This document shows positions 63,545 to 64,000 of a DNA stretch of 64,000 nucleotides, piece by piece (position 1 is the stretch's first letter; each line of letters opens with the position of its first letter). This stretch comes from Paenibacillus sp. FSL H7-0331. GTDB taxonomy: Bacteria > Bacillota > Bacilli > Paenibacillales > NBRC-103111. The notes beneath the pieces are model-generated. The model was not told where the DNA came from, searched no databases, and was given only the letters and a program-made list of their open reading frames with translations. The position numbers were made by a program, and so were the translations under genes. Where the stretch lies: contig NZ_MRTH01000018.1 of assembly GCF_001956045.1 (NCBI RefSeq), positions 1 through 64,000 on the forward strand, given 5' to 3'.

Positions 63545-64000
63545 TCAACCGCCAGTCCCTCTCAGCACAGATTTCGGCAGCTTAGGCACAACCCGATTCA
63601 TCGCTTCCTGCTTTTGTTTGTCTCCCACATGCGTATAAATTTGTGTGGTTTGTATACTGGCATGCCCGAGCAGCTCTTGCAGAGTTCGTATATCTGTTCC
63701 TGCGATCACCTGCATAGTAGCAAAGGTATGCCTGAGCTTGTGGCTGGAGAATGACTTTCCTTGCAGCTCACTAAATTCGGTCTTCAATTGGGCAAAATTC
63801 GCTTCCGCGATTTTTTGGATCATACGGGTGGAAATGCGGCGGCCAAATTGGGATACGAAAAACGCCTGCTCGACCGTTTTTCTCGGATCAATTCGTTCGG
63901 TCAAGGCCATGATCAAAATTTGAACCAAGGATTCCGGCAGCGGAACGGATCTCCATTTGCGCCCTTTTCCATATACCTGCAGCATGTGCGAGGAACGGTT
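63545..64000 (-). CDS. Tyrosine recombinase/integrase, C-terminal part
   Basis: The gene enters from the right edge, in frame up to base 64000 (NRSSH precedes an internal Met at 63985). The catalytic core is complete except for the first Arg: Lys in [20 protein letters not shown] (His and Arg), [15 protein letters not shown] (His and the nucleophilic Tyr). It resembles the XerC/D and integrative-element group, with the ISxxTLxxHxLRHTF style. About 150 residues are visible of an expected 300-380. Whether it is a housekeeping Xer or an element integrase cannot be told. Confidence 0.9.
   Translation of the reverse strand, partial: NRSSHMLQVYGKGRKWRSVPLPESLVQILIMALTERIDPRKTVEQAFFVSQFGRRISTRMIQKIAEANFAQLKTEFSELQGKSFSSHKLRHTFATMQVIAGTDIRTLQELLGHASIQTTQIYTHVGDKQKQEAMNRVVPKLPKSVLRGTGG

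Overview
The window reads as chromosomal DNA of a spore-forming Bacillota, most like Paenibacillus. The pointers are a CwlJ-type spore hydrolase fragment at the left edge, a YhaM-type 3'-5' exoribonuclease, a type II pantothenate kinase, strong GGAGG ribosome binding sites, sigma-A promoters with 17-bp spacers, and moderate base composition. This assignment is inferred from gene content; no rRNA, tRNA or CRISPR array was recognised.

Layout. 1-540: edge of a spore hydrolase gene, then a decayed flavin-monooxygenase fragment. 543-5810: a zwf-tkt-tal pentose phosphate operon on the minus strand with a divergent LysR regulator. 6141-15164: a plus-strand block with a giant AAA+ protein carrying one degenerate and three complete CbbX/SpoVK-like modules, three paralogous membrane-anchored ectodomain proteins, a FkbM-type methyltransferase and a glycosyltransferase. 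15155-29974: a minus-strand block with five NtaA/SnaA/DszA-type flavin monooxygenases, a complete ABC importer, O-acetylhomoserine sulfhydrylase (MetY), a YciI protein, a YciI-rhodanese fusion, a cytosine-deaminase-like amidohydrolase and a TetR regulator. 30138-32515: ilvD with a GntR regulator. 32558-33230: Tn3 transposase debris.

33231-54712 is an accessory, stress and detoxification region. It holds a methyltransferase, three drug-efflux MFS proteins, a thioredoxin-reductase-like flavoprotein with an Rrf2 regulator, an esterase, uppP (apparently starting at CTG), an aldo-keto reductase, a UbiD decarboxylase, a hydrolase, a nitroreductase, an ArsR regulator, YhaM, a CYTH protein, a ferritin-like protein, a MarR/ring-cleaving dioxygenase pair, coaW and a WYL regulator. 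54758-64000 holds an SDR, a 72-residue paralogue of a small protein seen 13 kb earlier, an orphan ParB-like protein, a sigma factor, ClpP, a nitrilase with two GNAT proteins, a GntR/CynX-type pair and a partial tyrosine recombinase.

Two systems stand out. One is the AAA+ gene followed without a gap by three paralogous membrane proteins, which looks like an undescribed envelope remodelling or secretion-like complex. The other is the five-monooxygenase cluster: import of a small organic compound, oxidative attack by several flavin monooxygenases, ring or amide hydrolysis, and sulfur recapture by MetY would fit scavenging of organic sulfur or nitrogen. Two of its monooxygenase genes share the same palindrome placed 7-8 bp upstream of a sigma-A -35 box, next to a TetR gene. 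A 22-bp palindrome also recurs six times across the window, twice inside a repeated intergenic element of about 120 bp.
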